Of a stretch of 64,000 bases of DNA, positions 18,592 to 26,822 are shown in pieces. Below the pieces are notes generated by a model. It did no database searches, was not told the origin of the DNA, and worked only from the letters and a program-made list of their open reading frames with translations. Both the position numbers and the translations under genes were made by a program. How positions within the stretch are numbered: position 1 is the first letter of the stretch; every line of letters starts with the position of its first letter. This stretch comes from Rhodoferax_B ferrireducens_A (lineage in GTDB: Bacteria > Pseudomonadota > Gammaproteobacteria > Burkholderiales > Burkholderiaceae_C): NCBI RefSeq assembly GCF_031458075.1, contig NZ_JAVDXT010000003.1, forward strand, positions 62,001 to 126,000. Reading direction: 5' to 3'.

Positions 18592-18645
18592 TTTTAGGGC
18601 TCTGGCGCAGATATAGCCTGCGCGAGCAGCTATATATTCAATAGC
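18592..18645 (+). repeat. Dispersed short repeat, intergenic reference copy
   Basis: Clearest copy of the family: TTTTAGGGCTCTGGCGC, ATATAGCC, TGCGCGAGCAGCTATA, ending TTCAATAGC. It has two nested palindromes, GCGC...GCGC and GCTAT...ATAGC. It lies between the convergent 3' ends of the DMT transporter and the yqjK-like gene. Confidence 0.75.
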
Positions 18646-18652
18646 GTTTGAT

Positions 18653-18982
18653 TCAAATGAAGCGGCGCAGCAAGCCCAGCAACATGGCCGGCTGCCAGAT
18701 CTGCACCGCGCGCCAGCTGCGCCAAAGGAACAGACCGCGCCTGGCCCAGCGCAAGGCCGCACGCGGCTTGAACAGCATCAGGCTGCCCAGCGCCGCCGCC
18801 AGTGCCAGCGGGTGCTGGCCCAGATAGGCGAGCACATCGCCCACCAGATTGCTGACCCGGTTGCCGGCCTGGCCGACCCGCTGCAAAGGCGCCAGATCGT
18901 GCGCCAGCAAGACCCGCTGGGCGGCAATCCGCTCGACCAGCCGGGCCCTTTGCTGGGCCAGTTCAATCCGGGTTTTGGCCAT
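18653..18982 (-). CDS. YqjK-like small membrane-associated protein
   Basis: 109 residues from ATG 18982 (MAKTRIELAQQRARLVERI). An N-terminal helical, charged region is followed by a hydrophobic segment (HPLALAAALGSLMLF) and a Trp/Arg-rich tail. It overlaps the preceding gene by 20 bases and is third in a DUF883, YqjE-type, YqjK-type order matching E. coli yqjD-yqjE-yqjK. Function unknown; probably an inner-membrane peripheral factor. Confidence 0.7.
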   Translation of the reverse strand: MAKTRIELAQQRARLVERIAAQRVLLAHDLAPLQRVGQAGNRVSNLVGDVLAYLGQHPLALAAALGSLMLFKPRAALRWARRGLFLWRSWRAVQIWQPAMLLGLLRRFI

Positions 18983-19361
18983 GCTGGGATGCGGCTTTGA
19001 GTTGGCGCAGGTCTTCCTGCAGTTCGGCCAGGCTGCTGGCGAACACCCCGGCCGACGTCCGGCTGGATTGGCGCAGGGCCGCATAGCAGCCACCCGCCGC
19101 CGCCAAAAAGACAACGGCCAGCACCGACAACACGATTACCCGCTGTTCCCACAGCAGACTCAGCGCCAGCACCACGGCCAGCAGCAGGCCCAGGCCGGCG
19201 CAGGCCACCATGGCCAGCACCAGCGCCAGTTGGCGCAGTGCCAGATTCTTCTCGGTCAGCAGTTCGTTGCCCAGCAGCTCCAGGCGCGTCTGCGCCATGG
19301 TCAGCAGGGTGATGGGAATGCTCCTGAGCGCGGCGAAAGGGCCGCCGCCTGCGCTACGCAT
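18963..19361 (-). CDS. Phage-holin-superfamily / YqjE-like membrane protein
   Basis: 132 residues with an amphipathic N-terminus (TLLTMAQTRLELLGNELLTE) and two strong membrane segments (VLAMVACAGLGLLLAVVLAL; VIVLSVLAVVFLAAAG), the pattern of the Phage_holin_3_6 / YqjE family. In spite of the family name there is no phage context. Second gene of a trio with DUF883 and YqjK-like proteins. Possibly stress or envelope related, by analogy with E. coli. Confidence 0.8.
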   Translation of the reverse strand: MRSAGGGPFAALRSIPITLLTMAQTRLELLGNELLTEKNLALRQLALVLAMVACAGLGLLLAVVLALSLLWEQRVIVLSVLAVVFLAAAGGCYAALRQSSRTSAGVFASSLAELQEDLRQLKAASQHGQNPD

Positions 19362-19396
19362 GGCCAGACTGCTGCCGGGACGAGGGCTGGAGCCGC

Positions 19397-19717
19397 TTAA
19401 CGGCGGCCAATGATCAGGCCGACCAGCAAGCCGACAGTGGCGGCAACGCCCACGGCGGTCCAGGGGGACTCGTGCACGTAGTCGTCGGTAGCGCGGGCCG
19501 CGGCCTTGGTTTTGTGGATCAACGCGGCTTCGGCATCGATCAGACGTTCGCGGGCATCGCCCAGGCGGGCCTTGACGCGGGCGCGCAGCTGGCTGATCTT
19601 GTCGCCGGCCTGGTCCGCGGTGGCGCTGAGCATTTCTTCGGCGTCGGTAATCACGGATTTGATGTCGCTGACCAATTTTTCTTGGGACTCAATGCTGGCT
19701 TGGTTAACTTTGGACAT
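19397..19717 (-). CDS. DUF883 family protein (ElaB/YqjD/YgaM)
   Basis: 106 residues from ATG 19717 (MSKVNQASIESQEKLVSDIK). Long amphipathic helix with regular Ala/Glu spacing, then a C-terminal membrane anchor with a glycine zipper (VGVAATVGLLVGLIIGRR). E. coli YqjD and ElaB are tail-anchored proteins of stationary phase that bind ribosomes. First gene of the trio, 35 bases before the YqjE-like gene. Confidence 0.87.
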   Translation of the reverse strand: MSKVNQASIESQEKLVSDIKSVITDAEEMLSATADQAGDKISQLRARVKARLGDARERLIDAEAALIHKTKAAARATDDYVHESPWTAVGVAATVGLLVGLIIGRR

Positions 19718-19849
19718 GGCGCATCTTTCTGGTGGATAAAAAGTAAATAAAGGGTAGCAGATTCGATTCGCGGATTGCGGTGCTTGCCGCCACATGTTGA
19801 CACTTTGAAACACTTTACCAGCCGAGTCTGCCCACGCTGTTGGCGTGGC

Positions 19850-21589
19850 TCAAAATGCCGCCCAGTCCTCCTGGTGGCCCGCGCCGGCCGGGGCCGCCGC
19901 GCGCAATGGCAGGCGCCGCGTAGCGCCCAAGGTCGTCGCCGGCTTTGCCTTTGCAGCCGCCGCCACAGCCCGCACCGCCAAGGGTACCGCAGCTTGCGGC
20001 TGGATGGCTGCGACGCGGGCGCGGGGAACGGCTGCAGCATCCCCTTGGCCCACCTTGAACACCGCCACGGCGTCCACCAAGTCCTGCGCCTGGGTCTTCA
20101 TGCTGCTGGCCGCTGCCGCCATCTGCTCTACCAGCGCGGCATTCTGCTGGGTCGTATGGTCCATCTGCGAAATCGCCTGGCCAACCTGGCTCACCCCGGT
20201 GCTTTGCTCGCTGCTGGCGGCACTGATCTCGCCCATGATGTCGGTCACCCGGCGGATGGCGGCGACCACTTCGGTCATCGTGGTGCCCGCCTTGTCAACC
20301 AAGGCCGAGCCGTGCTCCACGCGGACCACACTGGCAGAAATCAGGCTCTTGATCTCCTTCGCGGCTTCGGCCGAGCGCCCGGCCAGGTTGCGCACCTCGC
20401 TGGCCACCACGGCAAAGCCCCGCCCCTGTTCGCCGGCACGCGCGGCTTCCACGGCAGCGTTCAAGGCCAGGATGTTGGTCTGGAAGGCAATCCCGTCGAT
20501 GACGCCGATGATGTCAGCAATCTTCTTCGAGCTGTCGTTGATGCCTTTCATGGTCTCCACCACCTCGGACACCACGGCGCCGCCCTGCACCGCCACGCTG
20601 GAGGCGCTCACCGCCAGCTGGTTCGCCTGACGGGCGTTGTCGGCGTTCTGCCGCACGGTGGAGCTGAGCTGCTCCATCGACGCCGCGGTCTGCTGCAGCG
20701 CGCTGGCTTGCTGCTCGGTACGGCTGCTGAGGTCATGGTTGCCCTGGGAGATTTCGGCACTGGCCGTGGCCACGCCGTCCGAACCCTGGCGCACGGTGCT
20801 GACCACGCCGACCAGGCTTTCCTGCATGCGCTTGAGCTGGGCCATCAGGCTGGACATATCGCCGACCTTCAGCTGGATCGGCATCGTCAGGTCGCCCTGG
20901 GCCACAGACCGCGCCAGATCGGCCGCCTGCCGCGGCTCACCGCCCAACGCCCCCACCAGGTTGCGGGTGATCAGAAAGCCCATCACCAGCGCAGCCGCAA
21001 TCGCCAGGGCACTGGCCAGCAGCAGCAAGCCGCGCGCCTGGTTATAGCCACTGCCCTCGTCCAGAACGCTGTCGCCCCCTTGCTGGCTGGCCTTGACCAG
21101 AGCCACCAGCAGCGGACGGCAGTCCTTGTTGATCCTGGCGATGGCTTCCTCGTTCTTGCCCTCCATCGCCAGTTTGAGAATGGCCAGGGCCACCGGCCCA
21201 TACAGCGATTCGATCCGGCCCATTTCGGCCACCATGCGCACGTCGCCAGGCAGCGGGCTGGGGTTGTCCTTGAGGGCCAGGTTCAACCGGGCCATGGACT
21301 CTTCGGTCGCGTGGTGCGCCTTGACCGCGGCCGCATATTCCATCTCGCGGTCTGCGGGCTCCGTGGCCAGCACCAGATTGCGCGCGGCAATGGCCCGGGC
21401 ACTGATGGCAGCACGCACATCGTCCACCAAATGGTTCTGTTTCACCGTCACCTCGTTGTAGAAGGTGAACTTTTCATGCGCATTGACCAGGGCCTGCACC
21501 GCCACCAGTGCAACCCCCAGCACCAAGGCCACCAACAGGCCAAACGCAAACGTCAGCTGCCCTTTTACCGTCATGTTCCGAAAGTTCAT
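19850..21589 (-). CDS. Methyl-accepting chemotaxis protein
   Basis: 579 residues from ATG 21589 (GAAGG seven bases upstream). Membrane span 1 (about 10-30), a four-helix-bundle periplasmic sensor (31-190), span 2 (about 190-212), HAMP, then the signalling domain with the hairpin tip IIGVIDGIAFQTNILALNAA and VEAARAGEQGRGFAVVASEV. A long Ala/Pro linker ends in EDWAAF, an xWxxF pentapeptide-like tail of the kind that tethers CheR/CheB. No other che genes are in view, so it is an orphan receptor; ligand unknown. Confidence 0.95.
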   Translation of the reverse strand: MNFRNMTVKGQLTFAFGLLVALVLGVALVAVQALVNAHEKFTFYNEVTVKQNHLVDDVRAAISARAIAARNLVLATEPADREMEYAAAVKAHHATEESMARLNLALKDNPSPLPGDVRMVAEMGRIESLYGPVALAILKLAMEGKNEEAIARINKDCRPLLVALVKASQQGGDSVLDEGSGYNQARGLLLLASALAIAAALVMGFLITRNLVGALGGEPRQAADLARSVAQGDLTMPIQLKVGDMSSLMAQLKRMQESLVGVVSTVRQGSDGVATASAEISQGNHDLSSRTEQQASALQQTAASMEQLSSTVRQNADNARQANQLAVSASSVAVQGGAVVSEVVETMKGINDSSKKIADIIGVIDGIAFQTNILALNAAVEAARAGEQGRGFAVVASEVRNLAGRSAEAAKEIKSLISASVVRVEHGSALVDKAGTTMTEVVAAIRRVTDIMGEISAASSEQSTGVSQVGQAISQMDHTTQQNAALVEQMAAAASSMKTQAQDLVDAVAVFKVGQGDAAAVPRARVAAIQPQAAVPLAVRAVAAAAKAKPATTLGATRRLPLRAAAPAGAGHQEDWAAF

Positions 21590-21793
21590 CACGTGCCCTT
21601 CTGCTTGGGACTGCCGGTATGGCAGCCATCAAAGCATGCGCCACGGGGTACGCGCGTGTAAAGCGTGCCTCGCGCCGGACGTCCATCAAATGGACGACGA
21701 TTTCTTTTCACGGCGCCAGACAGCAACACCCGTTCCTACAAAGCTGAAAAGTCCTGCACAACGGACTACACTGGTGCCGAGAAGAGGACCACC

Positions 21794-21985
21794 ATGAAAA
21801 ATCAAGCACCACAACGGTTCTGGGAAATAGACCTGGGTGCGCTGCTGCTGCTCTGGTGGAACGATATTGCTGCTTTCCTGATGACAGCGCTGATGTTCTG
21901 CGCCCTGTCCCTGCCGGTGGTGATACCGGCGCTCATCATGTGGCTGATGCTGATCAACAACATCAGCTTTGAAACGCCGCCCTGA
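21794..21985 (+). CDS. Small membrane protein, unknown function
   Basis: 63 residues from ATG 21794, with GAGG seven bases upstream. Two hydrophobic stretches (LGALLLLWW; FLMTALMFCALSLPVVIPAL) end in the tail WLMLINNISFETPP. I do not recognise the family. A decayed relative with the same tail (VNDIRFETPP) lies at 25664-25763, on the far side of the DUF1501/DUF1800 pair. Followed at once by a copy of the dispersed repeat. Confidence 0.65.
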   Translation: MKNQAPQRFWEIDLGALLLLWWNDIAAFLMTALMFCALSLPVVIPALIMWLMLINNISFETPP

Positions 21986-21993
21986 GATTTAAA

Positions 21994-22049
21994 TGGAATT
22001 CCGCATTGGCACCGGATTTCAAAGCGTAGCTTGCTATTATTTAAATAGC
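21994..22049 (+). repeat. Dispersed short repeat, diverged intergenic copy
   Basis: Contains GGCACCGGATTTCAAAGCG then TAGCTTGCTATTATTTAAAT and AGC. The GCTAT...ATAGC hairpin is intact, the left half is diverged. Sits between the small membrane protein and the DUF1501 stop. Confidence 0.5.
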
Positions 22050-22050
22050 A

Positions 22051-23472
22051 TCACGCCATAAATCCCAGGTCAATCGGGTAGTCGGCTGAACCAAAGTGGT
22101 TCAAGTTAGGCAGAATGCCCGCCAATTCCGTAGGTCCCACACCGAACCATTTGGCCAAAGTGGCCGCATACTGGTCCACCGAAGTGCTGGGAAGCAAGCG
22201 ACCCTGGCCCACGTGCCACTGGTCCTCTGGTGCGGCTGTATTCCCCACGCTGATAGGGGGAGGCTTGCCGTAAAAAGCCTTACCTTTGACCGCGCCACCC
22301 ACCACGAAATGGTGACTGCCCCAACCATGGTCGGAACCATCGCCATTGCTGGTCAGGGTCCGGCCAAAATCAGAGGCGGTAAATGCAGTCACCTTGTCCG
22401 CCACGCCGAGTTCCACTGTGGCGTTGTAAAACGACGCCATCGCATCACTGACCCGGCCAAGCAGCGCAGGATGCTGGGGCAATAGGTTGTCATGCAGGTC
22501 GAACCCGCCGATGGAGACAAAAAACACCTGCCGCTTGGTTCCCAATGCTGTGCGTGCAGCTATCAGACGCGCCACCATTTTCAACTGGTCAGCAAGCGGA
22601 TTACCCGCAGTAAAAGACGTGCCGACCGAGACACCTGCGAGTGCGCTAGTGACCAGCGATTCTGCGCCAACCGAACGGGCGGTTGTGGTTGTATAGATAT
22701 TCTCCAGAATATGACTACGGGGTTGCTGGCTGATGGTAGCTAGTGCATTTTGCACCGCACTGGATCCATAAACGATGCCCTTGATGCCGCTGATACCCAC
22801 CGCACCGCCCGTACTGACTTGGTATTGCAAGGCGTTGTCCCCCGACAAATACACGGCATTACCCGATACTGAAATACAAGTAAAAAGGCTGCTTCCGTTC
22901 CCAGACAAAGCCAAATCTCCGATATTTCCACCCCATCCCACGGTAGATCCTTCCGGCGAAGATGACTGCCATACAGACTGCTGGTCATTATGGGAAAACA
23001 ACTGCGGAGGCAATGGATACAAAGTGCGGTTACTGCCTGCATACTGAACTCTTGTGAGCGGAACAACCAGTGGCCCCACATTCATTTGCACAGCAGCCTT
23101 ACCCGAATTAAACAAGCCTGCCATGGCAGGCATAGCCGGATGCAGCGCATACTGACGCCCGCCCGCCAACGGCGTATTGGGCTGCAAAATCATGGACGAT
23201 AAAGATGCCTTGCTTAGCGCAATATTGCTACGGATATTTTGGTACGCGTTGTAATTTGCATCGTCATAGGGAACCACTGTATTCGCATAGTCATTCCCTC
23301 CGTACATAAAAACACAAACCAACGCTTTGTAATCAGTAGCATTAAATGCTGCCGCCTCCCCTATAGCGGCCAAGTTAAGTGCCACAGGCAATGCAGAACC
23401 GGTCAATGCCAATTGACCCGATCGACGTAAAAATGCACGGCGCGAATATTTTTGCAAGTCTTGAAAATACAT
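22051..23472 (-). CDS. DUF1501 family protein, Tat-exported
   Basis: 473 residues from ATG 23472, with AAGGAG six bases upstream. A twin-arginine signal (YSRRAFLRRSGQLALTG) opens the protein, followed by the DUF1501 core (LVCVFMYGGNDYANTVVPYD, GGFDLHDN, TASDFGRTLTSNGDGSDHGW). The core has a sulfatase/phosphatase-like look, with metal-ligand-type Asp and His residues, but no activity is established. It follows the DUF1800 gene by 10 bases; the two families are nearly always paired. Base composition is visibly more AT-rich than neighbours. Confidence 0.93.
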   Translation of the reverse strand: MYFQDLQKYSRRAFLRRSGQLALTGSALPVALNLAAIGEAAAFNATDYKALVCVFMYGGNDYANTVVPYDDANYNAYQNIRSNIALSKASLSSMILQPNTPLAGGRQYALHPAMPAMAGLFNSGKAAVQMNVGPLVVPLTRVQYAGSNRTLYPLPPQLFSHNDQQSVWQSSSPEGSTVGWGGNIGDLALSGNGSSLFTCISVSGNAVYLSGDNALQYQVSTGGAVGISGIKGIVYGSSAVQNALATISQQPRSHILENIYTTTTARSVGAESLVTSALAGVSVGTSFTAGNPLADQLKMVARLIAARTALGTKRQVFFVSIGGFDLHDNLLPQHPALLGRVSDAMASFYNATVELGVADKVTAFTASDFGRTLTSNGDGSDHGWGSHHFVVGGAVKGKAFYGKPPPISVGNTAAPEDQWHVGQGRLLPSTSVDQYAATLAKWFGVGPTELAGILPNLNHFGSADYPIDLGFMA

Positions 23473-23482
23473 GGCAAGCTCC

Positions 23483-25270
23483 TTATTTTTGCACCAAATA
23501 CTCACTGGATGCCATCACCAGCAATACCAACGAAGCAATACGATGGAGTTTCAAGAAATCACTGCTATTTACGGTTAAAGGCACTGCATTCAAGGCATTC
23601 ACAATTAATACCTGCGTCGCAGCACTGAGCTGCCCGGCACACAATAACAAGTTCAATCGTGCCACAAGGGCGTCAGCATCATGCGCTATAGCCAACTCCG
23701 CCGTATAGCTTGCAGCAATATCAAAACCATTGGTGGCGCTATTATTCGCGGCCGCCGATGACTGCTCTGGAGCCATTACGTAAATACCCCAGCGAGCCAC
23801 GCCTTGCAACATATTCAAATAGCCAGCCACGCTACTCTCGTTTACCAACTGAAACTCTGGAGCGACTGCTCCACCCGCGGTCATTCCTTGCGGCTTATAT
23901 CCGGGGCGGAAAAAATTGAATACGGAAGATGCACGCAAAGGACTTTGGCCAAGCCTAGCCACGGGGTCACTTTGGTCGACAATCTTCCAGCTGCCATAGG
24001 TTGACCGAATGCCAAATGTGCGACCCCACTGAACCAGACGCAGCATTGGTTCACGCAGTTTCCCAAAGGAAGTGGATACCAAACCATCGGAACTTTGGGC
24101 TTCAACGTCAGTCAGTATTGCCGTCCATACGGCGCGCAAATCCCCTCGTACACCAGAACCATTGTTATTGAAAGCCGAGGCGACTCTTGCCACATATGCC
24201 GGACTGGGATTGCTCGTAACCAAACGCTGGATCATTTGGCGGCCGAAAAATGGTCCCACGTTGGGGTGATTGAACAGCGTGTCCAATGCTGTCTTTAAGG
24301 CACTCGCGCCATCGACATTTGCCCCCACCGTGACACCCAAAAAAGTAGCCTCCAACGTTGAATGCTTGGTGGCATCAAGAATCATTGGCTTGCGTGCATA
24401 TGAGGTATTACCTATGGAGCGATTCTGTACTGGCTCAATGACGATCACATCTTCACTTCTATCAATGTCATAGCCGGTAAATACACGCGCCAGGTTAGCT
24501 ACATCGTCCTGCGTATACGTATCAATACTTTTGCCATTGCCGTCCAATTTTTTAGACCCATCCAAATTAAGCTTACTTAATCCGATGGTCATTAATTGCA
24601 TGATTTCTCGGGCGAAATTCTCGTCCGGCTGGCGGCCTATATACGTATTCTCCTTCTGGTTTCCACGTGTATTGAGGTAAGTCCCCATCGCAGGACTTAA
24701 TGTCACAGCCTGGAGAAGATTGCGAAAATTACCAAATGCGTGGGCCACCAACGTATCCCAGTAACCCGCAATCAGATGGCCTCGCCATCCCGCATTCAAG
24801 CCCGTCAGCGAAACAACGAAATATTCGCTCAATGCCAGTGCCATGCGTTTGCGCATCGCATCGGGAGCCGTCATCAGCTGATTCCATATCATGAAATCAC
24901 CCGGGTATTCCAAGTCGTAATACCGGGTGGCGTAGCTGATGGAATCGTAGCCACGGCTATTGAGCCAGTCCCAGCCCGTCTGTCCCGCTATACCGGCGTA
25001 TTGCGACGATAGCCAGGCAGTGGGTCCAATGTTCCGAACTGTGGCGATTTCAGCATCGGAGGCAGAAAACTGGGCATGCAGAAGAAAACGTGCGGCCTGG
25101 GCGTCGGTCAAGGTCGACGCTCCTGCGGAGGCTGTACCAGCAAATCCACCGCTGGAGGCGCTCGAATCGCCCCCCCCTCCACACGCAGCAAGTGAACTGG
25201 CAGCCAAGGCTGCTGCCACAGGTGCCGCAACAGGCGGTGCAACTGCAGGACTATCGATATCCGCATCCAT
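23483..25270 (-). CDS. DUF1800 family protein, putative lipoprotein
   Basis: 595 residues from ATG 25270 with AGGAG six bases upstream. The N-terminus has a short hydrophobic stretch ending in a lipobox-like LAAC followed by a Gly/Ser linker, so a surface or periplasmic lipoprotein is likely. The DUF1800 core is recognisable by ARFLLHAQF, DENFAREIMQLMTIGL and LREPMLRLVQWGRTFG. Function unknown; partner of DUF1501. Lower GC and more mixed codon use than the flanking genes suggest later acquisition (inference). A good promoter lies upstream. Confidence 0.92.
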   Translation of the reverse strand: MDADIDSPAVAPPVAAPVAAALAASSLAACGGGGDSSASSGGFAGTASAGASTLTDAQAARFLLHAQFSASDAEIATVRNIGPTAWLSSQYAGIAGQTGWDWLNSRGYDSISYATRYYDLEYPGDFMIWNQLMTAPDAMRKRMALALSEYFVVSLTGLNAGWRGHLIAGYWDTLVAHAFGNFRNLLQAVTLSPAMGTYLNTRGNQKENTYIGRQPDENFAREIMQLMTIGLSKLNLDGSKKLDGNGKSIDTYTQDDVANLARVFTGYDIDRSEDVIVIEPVQNRSIGNTSYARKPMILDATKHSTLEATFLGVTVGANVDGASALKTALDTLFNHPNVGPFFGRQMIQRLVTSNPSPAYVARVASAFNNNGSGVRGDLRAVWTAILTDVEAQSSDGLVSTSFGKLREPMLRLVQWGRTFGIRSTYGSWKIVDQSDPVARLGQSPLRASSVFNFFRPGYKPQGMTAGGAVAPEFQLVNESSVAGYLNMLQGVARWGIYVMAPEQSSAAANNSATNGFDIAASYTAELAIAHDADALVARLNLLLCAGQLSAATQVLIVNALNAVPLTVNSSDFLKLHRIASLVLLVMASSEYLVQK

Positions 25271-25303
25271 GGTGAGCTCCTACCCTGTAGAAAGGATGTC
25301 AAC

Positions 25304-25332
25304 ATTGTAAAAATATGTTGTCGTAGTAGCAA
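25304..25332 (-). promoter_or_regulatory. Sigma-70-type promoter of the DUF1800-DUF1501 pair
   Basis: Minus strand: TTGCTA (25332-25327), 17-base spacer, TACAAT (25309-25304). The -10 matches five of six consensus bases, the -35 four. The leader to ATG 25270 would be about 27 bases. Confidence 0.55.
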
Positions 25333-25663
25333 ATTTAAGAAGTTTCTAGTTACACATGCAAAGAAGTGTTGAGCCCATGGCTAGGCTGCCTTTTAAGCTA
25401 CCGTCGTGATAGCAAATTATTTTTAACTGTTACATCGACTCTTCTCAAACAGTCCATTCTGCGCAACAAAGAAGAGAAATTTCCCGAGAGAAATACCTTC
25501 AAAAAGATGCATGGCGAGCACCCAGGAAAGCAGCACATTTACGGAGATTAGCGCCCCAGGAGAATGGCTGTGAAGTACAAAAAATCCCGCGCTCGCCATT
25601 GATAATGGCCGCAAAAGCATGTGCTGCAACCGACAACAATGAGCCTATTCCGCCTGAGCCTCG
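25333..25663. other. AT-rich intergenic stretch without a gene
   Basis: No convincing reading frame or structured element was found. It separates the DUF1800 promoter from the decayed small gene at 25664 and shares the lower GC of the block. Confidence 0.5.
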
Positions 25664-25763
25664 ATGAGCTACATGAGCCTCTTGCTTTTGGTTTTACTGA
25701 CGACCATGCTGACCATATGGCGGATGCTGGGTCAACGACATCCGCTTTGAAACGCCGCCTTGA
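25664..25763 (+). pseudogene. Frameshifted remnant of the small membrane protein at 21794
   Basis: From ATG 25664 a 28-codon frame gives MSYMSLLLLVLLTTMLTIW then RMLGQRHPL and stops at 25750. One extra base in the GCTGGG run shifts the frame: reading on in the neighbouring frame gives VNDIRFETPP and a stop at 25763, aligning with INNISFETPP at the end of the intact gene. The DNA of the last 40 bases is nearly the same in both places. The 5' part is shortened and diverged. Confidence 0.6.
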
Positions 25764-25771
25764 AATTCAAG

Positions 25772-25833
25772 AAAAATCTGGTTCTAGTGCATATTCCACC
25801 AGCACCAGCACCAGCAGCTATTTATTCAATAGC
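25772..25833 (+). repeat. Dispersed short repeat with CACCAG expansion
   Basis: Begins GAAAAATCTGGTTCTAGTGC and ends CAGCAGCTATTTATTCAAT then AGC, as in the reference copy. The central GCGC arm is replaced by three CACCAG-like units, making this copy about eight bases longer. Confidence 0.6.
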
Positions 25834-25841
25834 AAGCCGGT

Positions 25842-26822
25842 TTACCCAAGCAGCAACCGCTGCCGCGCATAGCGCACCACGGTGACGCCGGCGCGCAGCT
25901 GGCGCAGCGAGGGCATGACCAGCACGCAGTCGTCGTAGGGCGTGCATTCCGGCTCGCCCTCGTTCCAACCTATCACCGTGCCCGCCTGGGCAAACAGCTC
26001 CAGGCCGGTATAGGGCGCGGCGAAGCGGAAGTCTTGGCTGCGCGCCACCACCGGGCCGGTGACTTCCAGCACCCATTGCTGCGGCGCATCGGCCAGCCGC
26101 CAGCCCGGCAGCTGCTGCGCCAGCGCCTCTTGGTCCAGCGTGCCCGCGGCCTGCAGAAAGCGCAGGCATTGGTCCTGGGCCACGCCGCGGCTGGCCGGGT
26201 CGCTGTGCAGGCCGCATTCCACCAACAAGGAACGCGTACCGTCGTCCACCCCCGGCGCGTCCAACTGGCCAAAGCGGCCGAAGTCGCGCATGCGCACACC
26301 GTCCTGGTGGCCTGCATCGACCACCACGTGGGCGGGGCTGCGCATTGCATGGGCCAGGGCCAGGTTGCGGGCTTGCATGCCGGTCAGCAGCAGCGGGGCC
26401 GAGGGCTCGTGCATGGAATGCAGGTCCAGCAGCCAGTCGGCCTGGGCCACAAAGGGGCGCAGGGCTTGGGCCCGGCGGCGCTCCAGCGTATCGCCCCGCG
26501 CCATGCGCTCGGGCAGCCACTGGCGGTTCAGGTCTTCCTCGACAAAGCGCGCGGCATCGGGCTGGGCCGGGTCGTAACGGTCAAAGGCGGCCAGGTTGCA
26601 GAACGCCAGGGTAAGTTTGCCGTGCCGCGGCCGCAACCCGGCTTCCAGCAGGCCCAGCAGCGCCCAGGCGCCGCAGAGCTCGTTGCCGTGCACCAGGGCG
26701 CTGAGCATCACATGGCGGCCAGGCTGGCCAGAGTCGAACTGCCACACGCCTTCGGTGCCAGTGTTACCGGCGCGCCAGGGGCTGATGTCGGGGCAGGCAA
26801 GGGTCGGGGTCAGCATGCTCAC
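25842..26822 (-). CDS. Succinylglutamate desuccinylase/aspartoacylase family protein
   Basis: 326 residues, from GTG 26822 overlapping the receptor-gene stop (GTGA) or ATG 26816. M14-type zinc carboxypeptidase fold: zinc ligands in ALVHGNELCG (HxxE) and WLLDLHSMHE, and an acidic segment LLVECGLHSD. Such enzymes deacylate N-acyl amino acids or related amides in the cytosol. Coupled to the Bug receptor gene upstream, suggesting that the receptor's ligand or a product is hydrolysed here; substrate unknown. Confidence 0.85.
   Translation of the reverse strand: MSMLTPTLACPDISPWRAGNTGTEGVWQFDSGQPGRHVMLSALVHGNELCGAWALLGLLEAGLRPRHGKLTLAFCNLAAFDRYDPAQPDAARFVEEDLNRQWLPERMARGDTLERRRAQALRPFVAQADWLLDLHSMHEPSAPLLLTGMQARNLALAHAMRSPAHVVVDAGHQDGVRMRDFGRFGQLDAPGVDDGTRSLLVECGLHSDPASRGVAQDQCLRFLQAAGTLDQEALAQQLPGWRLADAPQQWVLEVTGPVVARSQDFRFAAPYTGLELFAQAGTVIGWNEGEPECTPYDDCVLVMPSLRQLRAGVTVVRYARQRLLLG

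Noticed and set aside
18963..19361. Phage holin family hit as sign of a prophage
   Set aside because: The YqjE-like family carries this name, and its neighbours are yqjD- and yqjK-like genes; no phage genes are nearby.
25286..25291. Perfect TTGACA on the minus strand before DUF1800
   Set aside because: A matching -10 would fall at the start codon; the TTGCTA/TACAAT pair with a 17-base spacer upstream is the better promoter.
25796..25818. CACCAG triple as a microsatellite or mini-CRISPR
   Set aside because: Only three short imperfect units within a dispersed repeat copy; no spacers, no cas genes.
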